The notes under the pieces: generated by a model | Databases searched by the model: none | What the model was told of the DNA's origin: nothing | The model's input: the letters and a program-made list of their open reading frames with translations, nothing else | Made by a program: the position numbers and the translations under genes | In this document: one piece after another, positions 38,807-48,108 of the stretch | Layout of the letters: the number at the start of each line of letters is the position of its first letter | Position numbering within the stretch: the stretch's first letter is position 1 | DNA from: Burkholderiaceae bacterium | GTDB taxonomy: Bacteria; Pseudomonadota; Gammaproteobacteria; Burkholderiales; Burkholderiaceae_C | Assembly: GCA_024235955.1 (NCBI GenBank) | Contig: JACKLJ010000002.1 | Location: forward strand, 558,001-622,000 | Direction: 5' to 3' | DNA length: 64,000 nt

Positions 38807-39715
38807 TCACATCGGGCGTTGATCGGTGCCTTGCGGGCGTCCGACACGCTCCACGCGGTCGATGAACTGCCGCAGCGGCTCCATGATTTCGCCTTCGGGT
38901 CGCAGTAGATAGGTCGTCAGCGAAGCGGTCTCGTCGGCCAGCGGCCGCACGACGACATCGGCCTGATGGCAACCCGCCAGATGCGCCGCGCTCGAAAAGC
39001 CCACGCCGTAGCCGGCGGCCACGAGGGCCAGCATCAGGGAATGGGTCTTGACGTACTCGGCTACCGTCGGCTGCGCATCCACCGTGCGGAGCAGCCGTTC
39101 GCGCTGCCGGCTGCAACCTTCGCAGACCTGGGGATCGCACAGCACCAGCGGATAGCTCGCCACTTCCTCCAGCGGCACTTCCTTGAAAGCCAGCAGCGGA
39201 TGCCTGGCGGGCAAAGCCACCACCAGCGGGTCTCGCCACACCGGCATGGCGACGATGCCGGCGTCCATTTCACCAGCCAATGCAAAACCTGCGTCATACA
39301 AGTCGTTGCGCAGTCCAGTCACCAACTGCGCCAGTGGCGTTTCAAATATCCGAATGCCGACCTGTGGTGCCTCCTCGCGGCAAAGCGCAAGCAACGCCGA
39401 CAAGCGGGCCTGCCCCATGTCACCAGATAGTGCGATGCGCAGCGTGTTCCGCTGGTTCGCTGCGGCGCGTGCCTTGGTCTGCGCTTGCTCGAAGGCCAGC
39501 AGTACGCGCCGGGCTTCTTCGAGGAAGACCTGTCCCGCCGGTGTGAGACGAACACTGCGTGGCAAGCGGTTGAGCAGCGGCACCCCTAAATCCGCCTCCA
39601 TCTGGCGGATCGTGCGCGACAGTGGAGACTGTTCGATGTGCAGCCGTCGAGCAGCCCGGCCGAAGTGCAGTTCCTCGGCTACGGCGATGAAGCAGCGAAG
39701 ATGGCGTAAGTTCAT
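38807..39715 (-). CDS. LysR-family transcriptional regulator
   Basis: The 302-residue protein has the LysR N-terminal helix-turn-helix (MNLRHLRCFIAVAEELHFGRAARRLHIEQSPLSRTIRQMEADLGVPLLNR) and a two-lobed effector domain. The effector is not predictable, and no target operon adjoins it: its left is gene-free and its right is IS debris. GGGAG lies 5 bp upstream of the ATG and falls inside a long inverted repeat. Confidence 0.92.
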   Translation of the reverse strand: MNLRHLRCFIAVAEELHFGRAARRLHIEQSPLSRTIRQMEADLGVPLLNRLPRSVRLTPAGQVFLEEARRVLLAFEQAQTKARAAANQRNTLRIALSGDMGQARLSALLALCREEAPQVGIRIFETPLAQLVTGLRNDLYDAGFALAGEMDAGIVAMPVWRDPLVVALPARHPLLAFKEVPLEEVASYPLVLCDPQVCEGCSRQRERLLRTVDAQPTVAEYVKTHSLMLALVAAGYGVGFSSAAHLAGCHQADVVVRPLADETASLTTYLLRPEGEIMEPLRQFIDRVERVGRPQGTDQRPM

Positions 39716-39720
39716 GCTTT

Positions 39721-39759
39721 CTCCCTACCGATGTGATCAGTCCATATCATCGTAGGGAG
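39721..39759 (-). promoter_or_regulatory. Inverted repeat covering the LysR ribosome site
   Basis: CTCCCTAC and GATG on one arm pair with CATC and GTAGGGAG on the other with one bulged base. On the minus strand the GGGAG ribosome site is in the 3' arm, 5 bp before the start codon. It could be a LysR autoregulatory operator or an RNA hairpin that hides the ribosome site. Confidence 0.55.
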
Positions 39760-39837
39760 CCGAATAGTGCGGAGGATTCACCTCTGTATCGAGATGAGAG
39801 CCATCCTGGGGGGTGATGCTCGGATGCTTTTCGCCCA

Positions 39838-40324
39838 TGTCAGCGCCTACGGCGAAGCTCTCGTTCGAGATCGCCCAGCTGCGACGCCTGAAGTTCGGCA
39901 AGAAGAGCGAGCAGCTCGATGCCGAACAACGCGCGCTGTTCGACGAGGCTCTGGACGCCGACCTTGCCGCGGCTGAGGCGCAGCTCCAGGAACTGCTGGG
40001 CAAGAAGAAGCCGCCGGCTACGCCTGGCGCGATGCCTAAGCGCACCGCCTTGCCGGCGGACCTGCCGCGCGTGGACTGCCACCACGAGCCCGAGAACACT
40101 CGCTGCGCGTGCGGCTGTGCGCTCAAGCGCATCAGCGAGAAGCTGGACAACACACCGGGCGTATTCACGGTAGAGTGCCACATCCGCGGCAAGTGGACCT
40201 GCGCACAGGTGCCGAACGCTGACCCAGGCGCCAGTCCCGGCGGAGATCATCGCCAAGGGCATCCCCACCTCCGGGCTGCTCACGTAGGTGCTGGTCGCAA
40301 AGGACTCCGACCATCTGCGGCTTA
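39838..40324 (+). pseudogene. IS66-family TnpC N-terminal remnant
   Basis: The frame encodes an IS66 transposase N-terminus (KLSFEIAQLRRLKFGKKSEQLDAEQ, then the zinc-finger part CACGCALKRISEKLD and HIRGKWTCAQ). Right after CAQ one extra base shifts the frame. Continuing in the restored frame, a TAG interrupts ...IPTSGLLT, and only a further short conserved piece remains. The DDE catalytic region is missing. It is dead transposon debris next to an IS110 remnant. Confidence 0.8.
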
Positions 40325-40374
40325 CATGGTCGTCCCTAGGCAAGCAGGAATCAGCTGCGTGAGTGAATCGGGAG

Positions 40375-40740
40375 GTTTGCGCAGCTGATGGATGGTCAGC
40401 AGCGTCTGCACCGGCGTCTTCACCGGCACGAAGCGCATGTGCGGGCGGGTTGCCCATCGGCCGAATCGTTCTTGCGTCCCTTGCCGGCCATGCGGTAGGG
40501 CGTGACGAAGTGGCCTGCGATCAGCCGCGCATCCAGCCCATAGCCGCGCAGCTTGCGTGCCCAGTGATGCGCACCGCCGCAGGCCTCCAGGGCCACCAGG
40601 CAGCCGGGAGGCAACTGCGCGCACCGGGCCGCAAAAATGTCAGCGGCCAGCGCCTTGGCAACCACCACGCGCGCATCCACCGCATGCACCTAGATAACCC
40701 GCTTAGCCAGATCCACCCCGACTCGCGCAATCTCGTTCAT
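40375..40740 (-). pseudogene. IS110-family transposase N-terminal remnant
   Basis: From the ATG at 40740 the frame reads MNEIARVGVDLAKRVI, then TAG in place of a Gln codon, then VHAVDARV and ALEACGGAHHWARKLRGYGLDARLIAGHFVTPY...GKGRKNDSAD, the DEDD-type IS110 N-terminal catalytic part. After NDSAD part of the gene is deleted and the frame shifts into RFVPVKTPVQTLLTIHQLR. The C-terminal serine domain is absent. Confidence 0.8.
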
Positions 40741-40953
40741 GGACTTCCCCTTCACATGGCTACAGATTGACGACTTGGGGAGCACCATCGCGGCGGCAGC
40801 CAACATTTGTTTCCTCGCTGCTTACGATTGATTCACATCGATCGGCCAGCAGATCGCTGAATGTTGGCTCTTGACTTTCTGCATGTTAGGCGCAACATCT
40901 AGCAAAGTCTTGCAAGAATTTCCTCGAGCGAGGCCGCGTGACGACGGAACTAG

Positions 40954-41778
40954 GGCGTGTTAACACTAATGGACGGACTGTGTATCAAGGCCGATACTTG
41001 CTCGCATGGAAATCACGCCCGAGCAGTTCGCACGTATTGAACATTGCCTTCCCACCCAACGCGGCAACGTCAGCATGACCAATCTTCAAGTGGTCAACGC
41101 CATGCTGTACGTGGCCGAACACGGTTGCAAGTGGCGTGGCCTGCCCAAGCGGTTTGGCAATTGGCACACCATCTACACGCGCATGCGCCGCTGGGAGAAA
41201 GCAGGCGTGCTGGACAAGATGTTCGAGGAGCTACAGCGCGAACAGGTGGTGCGCATCCGCATCGAGGCGGTTTCGCTGGACTCCACCAGCATCAAGGTCC
41301 ACCCGGACGGCACGGGCGCGCTAAAAAAAACGGCCCACAGTCCATCGGCAAGTCCCGCGGCGGATGGAATACCAAGGTTCATATGGTTGCCGCGGATGCT
41401 CGAACGGCAGTGACCTTCAGCCTGTCGCCCGGACAGGCGCATGACGCGCCCGAAGGCAGGCGCCTTCTGCAAAGCCTGGGGCCGACAAGCCGGCCGATTC
41501 ATCTACTCATGGATCGCGCCTATGAGGGGAACGAGACGCGCCAGTTGGCGCTGGACCTGGGGTTCGTTCCGGTTGTTCCCCCGACACGAACCCGCCTTGA
41601 CCCCTGGGAATACGACAGGGCCATGTACAAGCGCAGAAATGAGGTCGAGAGGTTGTTCCGACGCCTGAAGGGCTATCGCCGAATCTTCTCTCGGTTCGAA
41701 AAACTCGACGCGATGTTCCTGGGCTTCCTCAGCTTCGTCCTGGTTGCTGACGGTCTTCGTGGTTTGTGTTAACACGCC
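40954..41778 (+). mobile_element. IS5-family (IS427-type) insertion sequence, copy 1
   Basis: The 825-bp element has terminal inverted repeats beginning GGCGTGTTAACAC and flanking CTAG on each side (target duplication or part of the preferred target). It carries one frameshifted transposase gene. It cuts off the start of a hydrolase gene on its right. Confidence 0.9.
41006..41772 (+). CDS. IS5-family transposase OrfAB (programmed frameshift), copy 1
   Basis: OrfA (41006-41413) supplies the helix-turn-helix and first Asp (SLDSTS). The rest lies in the -1 frame and supplies the second Asp (LLMDRAY) and the Glu (RRNEVERLFRRLK) of the DDE triad. The frames are joined at a run of eight A (41323-41330), a classical -1 slippage site of IS427-group elements. 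All catalytic residues are present, so this copy is probably active. Confidence 0.88.
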
Positions 41779-41782
41779 CTAG

Positions 41783-41858
41783 TGCAGGGCACTGGATTCA
41801 GCAAGACCGCCCCGACGATGTCAACCGTGCCGTGACGGCGTGGATTGACGCCCTGTAG
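41783..41858 (+). pseudogene. C-terminal scrap of an alpha/beta-hydrolase
   Basis: Read from 41784, the frame gives AGHWIQQDRPDDVNRAVTAWIDAL and a stop. The GHWIQQ-xRP pattern is the catalytic-His region and C-terminus of epoxide-hydrolase or dehalogenase-like alpha/beta-hydrolases. The rest of the gene is absent because the IS boundary lies directly to the left. Confidence 0.7.
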
Positions 41859-42509
41859 AGGTGAACGGGACCCTGATCAATGCAAACATCTTCGCTGCAC
41901 GAGATCAGCGTGCGTAGAACGACTGGGGCACGTCCGCCATCACGCGCACAGTGAACATGCCCAGTACGTCCTCGGAGAGCAAACAGATCAATTCACATGC
42001 ACCCCTTACTTCCACAGGTTTCCGAGTGCGACTCCCAAGAGCAATGTCGTTGCGAGACGACGGCTTCTTCGGGCGCTCAACGCAATCCCCCGGCACCGTC
42101 ACAAGGCAGCTCATTGTGGAGGCGAGTCGCTAACTACCTGAGCGCTATCCGTCTCGCGACGAAGAAGCGTTGGACAGGTGGTAAGTGACTGCGGAGGGGG
42201 CTGGGTTCATCTGAGGCAATCGCATGCTCGATCTATCGACTGGGTCGGTTCGTTGGTGGAGTTGATTGGCCTGGTTGGATCAATTTGCTCGGAGATCCAG
42301 AGGAACCGGTTCTGGTGGCTTGGCGGGAACGTGCAGCTTGCTCCCCGTCTGAATCCAGCCATCCGGGGGAGATGATTTTTCTTGCGCGCGGAGGGCGACA
42401 CCTATCAGCAGCCTTCGCGCAGCCGTTCGATGCTGATCGCGGACCGCCTTCGTTTTCCGAACGACGTTGGGCCGCGCGCTATTTTTTTGTATGAAGGATC
42501 GGAAATCTG
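41859..42509. other. Gene-poor stretch upstream of etfB
   Basis: No complete gene is recognised in these 650 bp. Short open frames on both strands lack ribosome sites and recognisable motifs. The final 60 bp include the etfB leader; no clear promoter boxes can be assigned. Confidence 0.5.
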
Positions 42510-43259
42510 ATGAAGGTGCTAGTAGCTGTGAAGCGTGTGGTGGACTACAACGTGAAGGTCCGAGTTCGATCGGACGGGATGGGGGTCGACATCGCGAACG
42601 TGAAGATGAGCATGAACCCTTTCGACGAGATTGCCGTCGAAGAGGCGGTTCGGCTGAAGGAACAAGGCGTGGCGACCGAAGTCATCGCCGTTTCCTGTGG
42701 CGATGCGAAGTGCCAGGAGACGCTGCGCACCGCGATGGCCATTGGTGCGGATCGAGGCATCCTCGTGGAAACCACCGAAGAACTTCAGCCTCTGGCGGTG
42801 GCCAAACTCCTGAAGGCGCTGGTCGACAAGGAGCAGCCTCAGCTCGTGATCCTCGGCAAGCAGGCGATCGATGACGATGCGAACCAGACCGGCCAGATGC
42901 TGGCGGCTCTGGCTGATCTGCCGCAAGCCACCTTCGCATCGAAGGTCGACGTGGCCGAGAACAAGGTCAATGTCACCCGCGAAGTCGATGGCGGCCTGGA
43001 AACCCTCTCCCTCTCGCTTCCCGCCGTCATCACCAGCGACCTGCGCCTGAACGAGCCGCGCTACGTGACGCTGCCCAACATCATGAAAGCCAAGAAGAAG
43101 CAGCTCGATACGGTAAGTCCGGCGGATCTGGGTGTCGATGTCACGCCGCGCCTGAAGACCCTGAAGGTTGCTGAGCCCCCTGGGCGAGCCGCGGGCATCA
43201 AGGTGCCGGATGTGGCCACGCTGGTGGACAAGCTGAAGAACGAAGCCAAGGTAATTTGA
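42510..43259 (+). CDS. etfB: Electron transfer flavoprotein subunit beta
   Basis: The 249-residue protein begins MKVLVAVKRVVDYNVKVRV and has the EtfB signature (VEEAVRLKEQGVATEVIAVSCG, AMAIGADRGILVE, LGKQAIDDDANQTGQMLAALADLP) and the conserved C-terminal helix region. It pairs with EtfA to carry electrons from acyl-CoA dehydrogenases to ETF-quinone oxidoreductase. The etfA start is 11 bp downstream. No acyl-CoA dehydrogenase gene is inside the composite unit. Confidence 0.96.
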   Translation: MKVLVAVKRVVDYNVKVRVRSDGMGVDIANVKMSMNPFDEIAVEEAVRLKEQGVATEVIAVSCGDAKCQETLRTAMAIGADRGILVETTEELQPLAVAKLLKALVDKEQPQLVILGKQAIDDDANQTGQMLAALADLPQATFASKVDVAENKVNVTREVDGGLETLSLSLPAVITSDLRLNEPRYVTLPNIMKAKKKQLDTVSPADLGVDVTPRLKTLKVAEPPGRAAGIKVPDVATLVDKLKNEAKVI

Positions 43260-43270
43260 GGAAGACTGTC

Positions 43271-44209
43271 ATGACCGTACTTGTAATTGCCGAACACGAC
43301 CACGCCACGCTCAAGCTGGCAACCCTCAATACCGTCACGGCTGCAGTGGCTTGCCAAAGCGGTGACGTCCATGTGCTGGTGGCTGGTGCCAATGCCGCCG
43401 AAGCCGGCAAGGCTGCAGCCCAGGTGGCAGGGGTTGCCAAGGTAATCGTGGCGGACAGTCCGAGCCTCGCTGAAAACCTCGCCGAGAACGTCGCCGCCCA
43501 GGTGCTTTCGATCGCCAAGAACTACAGCCACATCCTGTTCTCGGCCACCGCAAACGGCAAGAATGTGGCTCCGCGCGTTGCCGCCAAGCTGGATGTGGCC
43601 CAGATCAGCGACATCACCAAGGTGGACAGCGCTGACACGTTCGAGCGTCCCATCTATGCTGGAAACGCCATCGCAACGGTTCAGAGCAGCGACCCGGTCA
43701 AGGTGATCACGGTGCGCACGACTGGCTTCGATCCCGCAGCAGCCACGGGCGGCAGTGCCGCGGTGGAAAGCGTGGAAGGTGTACAGGACAGCGGCAAATC
43801 GAACTTCGTGGGCCGGGAGGTGACCAAGAGCGAACGCCCCGAACTGACCGCCGCCAAGATCGTTGTCAGCGGCGGGAGAGCCCTCGGCGGAGCCGAGAAG
43901 TTTCAGGAGGTGTTGGCACCGCTGGCAGACAAGCTGGGCGCGGCTCTCGGAGCCAGCCGTGCAGCGGTGGATGCTGGGTACGCCCCCAACGACTGGCAGG
44001 TCGGCCAGACGGGCAAGATCGTGGCGCCTCAGCTCTACATCGCGGTCGGTATCTCTGGCGCGATCCAGCACCTCGCCGGCATGAAGGACTCGAAGGTCAT
44101 CGTCGCGATCAACAAGGACGAGGAAGCCCCGATCTTTTCAGTGGCTGACTACGGCCTCGTGGCCGACCTCTTCACGGCGGTGCCTGAGCTACAGAAGGCA
44201 CTAGGCTGA
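43271..44209 (+). CDS. etfA: Electron transfer flavoprotein subunit alpha
   Basis: The ATG at 43271 (312 residues) follows GAGGAAG. The C-terminal FAD-binding region is intact: SGGRALGGAEKF, GQTGKIVAPQLYIAVGISGAIQHLAGM and INKDEEAPIFSVADYGLVADLF. The protein is of full family length. It is co-transcribed with etfB; the downstream 235 bp separate it from the convergent IclR gene. Confidence 0.96.
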   Translation: MTVLVIAEHDHATLKLATLNTVTAAVACQSGDVHVLVAGANAAEAGKAAAQVAGVAKVIVADSPSLAENLAENVAAQVLSIAKNYSHILFSATANGKNVAPRVAAKLDVAQISDITKVDSADTFERPIYAGNAIATVQSSDPVKVITVRTTGFDPAAATGGSAAVESVEGVQDSGKSNFVGREVTKSERPELTAAKIVVSGGRALGGAEKFQEVLAPLADKLGAALGASRAAVDAGYAPNDWQVGQTGKIVAPQLYIAVGISGAIQHLAGMKDSKVIVAINKDEEAPIFSVADYGLVADLFTAVPELQKALG

Positions 44210-44444
44210 CGACAGTGGCTGCGTTGAATCCTATACGGGTGTTGAGCGGCTGGCCGCTCGTCGCGAAGCCGCTGCAGGGCCGGGGCGTCGCGACCGGGGG
44301 CGCTAGCGGTGGCGTGGTTGACTCAATCGCCCAGCCACGATTCCTTCGCGCAGCGGGCCTGGTGCTGCAGACTCCGTCGAAATGTCCTGAGGCGCTTTCG
44401 AAGCCGAGCTTGCTCGGCAGGAAAGCATCGAATTCGTCAATCGG

Positions 44445-45251
44445 TCAAGTGCGTATGGTGCGCGATAGCAGCGCCGAGACATCATCGGCCGCCGTGCGTA
44501 GCTTTGGCAAGAGTTGCTCTTTCATCGCCGTGGCGGAGGTGCGGTTTGCCAGCCAAGAGGCATTGAGCGCTGCCACCACTTTCCCCGCACGGTTCTTCAC
44601 CGGTGCCGCGGCCGAGACCAACCCCTCTTCCAGTTCCTGGTTCACCAGCGCCCAGCCCTGTCGACGAACCTGCTGCACGCGCGCCAGGACCTCGGCCGGA
44701 TCGGTGACAGTGTGGCGCGTCTTTGCACTCAGCGAGCTGGATCCGAGGCGGTTCTTCACCTCAGCGTCATCCAATCCCGCGAGCAGCACTCGGCCGAGAG
44801 ACGTGCAGTAGGCAGGCAGCCGTGTTCCCACATTCAGATTGAGCGAGACGATCTTGTGCGTGTGCACGCGCATCACATAGACGATGTCGCTGCCGTCGAG
44901 TACAGCTGCCGAGCATGACTCACCCAACGCGTCTGAGAGCCGCTCCATCACCGGCTCGGCCAGGTTCCAGATGGGCATGGACGTCAGGTACGCGAATCCC
45001 AAGTCGAGGATGCGCGGCGTGAGGCGGTAGTGCTTGCCGTCGCCTTCGACGTAGGCGAGGGTTTGCAGCGTCAGCAAGAAGCGCCGCGCCCCGGCGCGCG
45101 TGAGGCCGCTGCGCGCCGCGACCTCAGAGAGAGTTTGCTCGGGCGCGTCGGCGCTGAAAGAACGGATGACTTCAAGCCCGCGGGCGAATGACTGGACGTA
45201 GCCATCGCTTGGGACGGGCGCATGGAGTTCTCGATGGGCCGTGGTTGCCAT
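44445..45251 (-). CDS. IclR-family regulator, PcaR/PobR type
   Basis: The ATG at 45251 (268 residues) has AGAGGA upstream. An N-terminal winged helix (FARGLEVIRSFSADAPEQTLSEVAARSGLTRAGARRFLLTLQTLAYV) precedes the IclR effector domain (YLTSMPIWNLAEPVMERLSDALGESCSAAVLDGSDIVYV). The pattern is that of the PcaU/PcaR/PobR subfamily controlling ketoadipate genes. It is divergent from pcaIJF, so 3-oxoadipate-responsive control of that operon is the natural inference. Confidence 0.92.
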   Translation of the reverse strand: MATTAHRELHAPVPSDGYVQSFARGLEVIRSFSADAPEQTLSEVAARSGLTRAGARRFLLTLQTLAYVEGDGKHYRLTPRILDLGFAYLTSMPIWNLAEPVMERLSDALGESCSAAVLDGSDIVYVMRVHTHKIVSLNLNVGTRLPAYCTSLGRVLLAGLDDAEVKNRLGSSSLSAKTRHTVTDPAEVLARVQQVRRQGWALVNQELEEGLVSAAAPVKNRAGKVVAALNASWLANRTSATAMKEQLLPKLRTAADDVSALLSRTIRT

Positions 45252-45275
45252 AGGTTCCTCTGAACAGGTAAAATT

Positions 45276-45309
45276 GTTCGTCAATAGAATGAATGTTCGT
45301 CATTAGAAC
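45276..45309. promoter_or_regulatory. Repeated GTTCGTCA(A/T)TAGAA boxes, candidate IclR operator
   Basis: GTTCGTCAATAGAA at 45276 and GTTCGTCATTAGAAC at 45295 form near-identical direct repeats 19 bp apart. They lie in an AT-rich region between the divergent iclR and pcaI starts. Direct or palindromic 10-bp repeats are typical of PcaU/PcaR-type sites. Confidence 0.6.
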
Positions 45310-45363
45310 AAACTTAACGGCCGTCGTAAAGAATGCTCGGCTTTTTCACTGGAGATAAGACTC

Positions 45364-46080
45364 GTGATCAACAAGATTTCAGCCTCGGTGGCCGAGGCAC
45401 TGAATGGTGTGCGCGATGGCGCTACCGTCCTCATCGGGGGCTTCGGCACCGCCGGCATCCCGGGTGAGCTCATCGACGGCCTGATCGAACAGGGTGCGCG
45501 CGAGCTCACCGTGGTCAACAACAACGCGGGCAACGGCGACACCGGCTTGGCAGCGCTGCTCAAGGCCGGACGCGTGCGCAAAGTCATCTGCAGCTTCCCG
45601 CGCCAAGTGGATAGCCAGGTGTTCGACGCGCTGTACCGCAGCGGGCAGCTTGAACTCGAACTCGTGCCGCAGGGCAACCTCGCCGAGCGGCTCCGTGCCG
45701 CAGGCGCGGGTATCGGCGCATTCTTCACGCCGACGGGTTTCGGCACCGAACTCGCGCGCAATGCCGACGGCAGCGAGAAGGAAACCCGCGTGATCAACGG
45801 GAAGTCCTATGTGCTCGAGTACCCGATCCTCGGCGACGTGGCCCTCATCAAGGCTGAGCGCGGGGACCGCTGGGGCAACCTCACCTACCGCAAGGCCGCG
45901 CGGAACTTTGGCCCGGTGATGGCCACCGCCGCGAAACGCACCATCGCCAGCGTGTACGAGATCGCCGAACTCGGCAGCTTCGACCCCGAGGCCGTGGTCA
46001 CGCCCGGCATCCACGTGAGCGCCGTGGTGCGCATCCCCCGCGTGGCCACGCAGGCCGGCGGCTTCAAGACTGCCGCATGA
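45364..46080 (+). CDS. pcaI: 3-oxoadipate CoA-transferase subunit A
   Basis: The 238-residue protein has the CoA-transferase alpha-subunit signature (GATVLIGGFGTAGIPGELIDGLIEQGARELTVVNNNAGNG) and the ADGSEKETRVINGKSYVLEYPILGDVALIKA region. With PcaJ it transfers CoA from succinyl-CoA to 3-oxoadipate in the ketoadipate pathway. Alternative family readings (succinyl-CoA:acetoacetate transferase, CatI) share the fold; the pcaF neighbour favours oxoadipate. Confidence 0.92.
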   Translation: MINKISASVAEALNGVRDGATVLIGGFGTAGIPGELIDGLIEQGARELTVVNNNAGNGDTGLAALLKAGRVRKVICSFPRQVDSQVFDALYRSGQLELELVPQGNLAERLRAAGAGIGAFFTPTGFGTELARNADGSEKETRVINGKSYVLEYPILGDVALIKAERGDRWGNLTYRKAARNFGPVMATAAKRTIASVYEIAELGSFDPEAVVTPGIHVSAVVRIPRVATQAGGFKTAA

Positions 46081-46094
46081 ACCAGGAGATTCAC

Positions 46095-46772
46095 ATGAGC
46101 TACACGAGAAGAACCAAGGACGAACTCGCGCGCCGCGTGGCGCAGGACATCTACGACGGCGCCTACGTCAACCTGGGCATCGGCCAGCCCACGCTGGTGG
46201 CCAACCACCTGCCGCCAGGCATCGAGGTGGTGCTGCACAGCGAGAACGGCATCCTGGGCATGGGCCCCGCGCCCGCGCAGGGCGAGGAGGACTACGACAT
46301 CATCAACGCCGGCAAGCAGCCGGTGACGCTGCTGCCTGGCGGCGTGTATTTCCACCACGCCGACAGCTTCGCCATGATGCGCGGCGGCCACCTCGACATC
46401 TGCGTGCTCGGTGCCTTCCAGGTCTCAGCCACCGGCGACTTGGCCAACTGGAGCACTGGCGAACCAGGCTCCATCCCCGCCGTGGGCGGCGCCATGGATC
46501 TGGCCATCGGCGCAAAGCAGACCTGGGTGATGATGGACCTGCTGACCAAGAAGGGCGAGAGCAAGGTGGTGCCGCAGTGCACCTATCCGCTCACCGGGAT
46601 CGGCTGCGTCAAGCGCATCTACAGCGACCTCGCGACCCTCGAATGCACTCCCGAGGGATTGCGCCTGATCGATGCTGTGCAAGGCCTGTCCGTTGACGAA
46701 CTGCAGCGCCTCGTCGGACTGCCGATCGCACCATCACCCACCGCCCCATCCATTCTCCCGGAACCCCAATGA
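46095..46772 (+). CDS. pcaJ: 3-oxoadipate CoA-transferase subunit B
   Basis: The ATG at 46095 (225 residues) has AGGAG 8 bp upstream; an earlier ATG at 46077 overlaps the pcaI stop. The catalytic Glu is in the SENGILGMG motif, and the LGIGQPTLVANHLPPG and GAFQVSATGDLANWS segments are typical of beta subunits. It overlaps pcaF by 4 bp, so pcaIJF is one translated unit. Confidence 0.92.
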   Translation: MSYTRRTKDELARRVAQDIYDGAYVNLGIGQPTLVANHLPPGIEVVLHSENGILGMGPAPAQGEEDYDIINAGKQPVTLLPGGVYFHHADSFAMMRGGHLDICVLGAFQVSATGDLANWSTGEPGSIPAVGGAMDLAIGAKQTWVMMDLLTKKGESKVVPQCTYPLTGIGCVKRIYSDLATLECTPEGLRLIDAVQGLSVDELQRLVGLPIAPSPTAPSILPEPQ

Positions 46773-47977
46773 CACAACGCCACGCCTTCATCTGCGACGC
46801 CATCCGAACCCCATTCGGCCGCTACGGCGGTGCTCTGTCGAGCGTGCGCGCCGACGACCTGGGCGCAATTCCGCTCAGGGCGCTGATGCAGCGCAACCCG
46901 GGAGTGGATTGGACCACCGTGACCGACATCCTCTTTGGCTGCGCCAACCAGGCTGGCGAGGACAACCGCAACGTTGCGCGCATGGCCGGCCTGCTTGCCG
47001 GCCTGCCGCTGGAGGTGCCCGGCGCCACCATCAACCGCCTGTGCGGCTCCGGCCTGGACGCCGTCGGCTCGGCCGCGCGCGCCATCAAGGCGGGTGAAGC
47101 CGGCCTCATGATCGCCGGCGGCGTGGAGAGCATGAGCCGTGCTCCCTTCGTCATGCCCAAGGCCGAGAGCGCCTTCAGCCGCGCTAACGCGGTCTACGAC
47201 ACCACCATCGGCTGGCGCTTCGTCAACAAGCTTATGAAGGCCCAGTACGGCGTGGACTCCATGCCCGAGACGGCCGAGAACGTGGCGGTGGAATACAAGA
47301 TCGAGCGCGAGGCGCAGGACCGCATGGCGCTATCGAGCCAGCTCAAGGCGGTGGCCGCGCAGAAGGCCGGGCATCTGGCGCGTGAAATCGTCGGCGTGAG
47401 CATCCCGCAGAAGAAGGGCGATGCCATCCTGGTGGACCAGGACGAGCACCCGCGTGAGACCAGCCTGGAAGCGCTGGCCAAGCTAAAGGGCGTGGTGCGC
47501 CCCGACGGCACTGTGACCGCGGGCAACGCCAGCGGCGTGAACGACGGTGCCTGCGCGCTGCTGCTGGCCGACGAGGCCACGGCGGCGAAGAACGGCCTGA
47601 CCCCAAAGGCGCGCATCGTGGGCATGGCCACGGCCGGGGTGGCGCCGCGTGTGATGGGCATCGGCCCGGCGCCGGCGACGCAGAAGGTGCTGGCACTCAC
47701 CGGCCTGACGCTGGAGCAGCTTGATGTGATCGAACTCAACGAGGCCTTTGCGGCGCAGGGGCTGGCGGTGCTGCGCCAGCTGGGCCTGCAGGACGATGAC
47801 GAGCGGGTGAACGCCTGGGGCGGCGCGATCGCGCTGGGCCACCCGCTGGGCGCCAGTGGCGCGCGGCTGGCGACGACGGCGGTCAACCGCCTGCACGCTA
47901 CCGGTGGTCGGTACGCGCTGTGCACGATGTGCATTGGGGTGGGACAGGGTATCGCGGTGATTCTGGAAAAAGTGTGA
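46769..47977 (+). CDS. pcaF: 3-oxoadipyl-CoA thiolase
   Basis: The 402-residue thiolase has the acyl-accepting Cys in NRLCGSG (about residue 91), NEAFAAQ and GGAIALGHPLGASGAR (catalytic His), and the C-terminal Cys in CTMCIGVGQG. It cleaves 3-oxoadipyl-CoA to succinyl-CoA and acetyl-CoA, the last step of the ketoadipate route. The full-length, tightly packed pcaIJF set implies that precursors up to 3-oxoadipate come from genes elsewhere. Confidence 0.95.
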   Translation: MTQRHAFICDAIRTPFGRYGGALSSVRADDLGAIPLRALMQRNPGVDWTTVTDILFGCANQAGEDNRNVARMAGLLAGLPLEVPGATINRLCGSGLDAVGSAARAIKAGEAGLMIAGGVESMSRAPFVMPKAESAFSRANAVYDTTIGWRFVNKLMKAQYGVDSMPETAENVAVEYKIEREAQDRMALSSQLKAVAAQKAGHLAREIVGVSIPQKKGDAILVDQDEHPRETSLEALAKLKGVVRPDGTVTAGNASGVNDGACALLLADEATAAKNGLTPKARIVGMATAGVAPRVMGIGPAPATQKVLALTGLTLEQLDVIELNEAFAAQGLAVLRQLGLQDDDERVNAWGGAIALGHPLGASGARLATTAVNRLHATGGRYALCTMCIGVGQGIAVILEKV

Positions 47978-48108
47978 ACGTGGCACCACTGCGGCTGCGC
48001 ATTGTTGTCACGGGTCGGGCAACATAAGGGGGCGAGTCGGGTGCGCGGACCAGTGCACGACCGGCCAAGCGCGGAGCCGATGCCCGTCAGCTGACCATCA
48101 CAAGCTAG

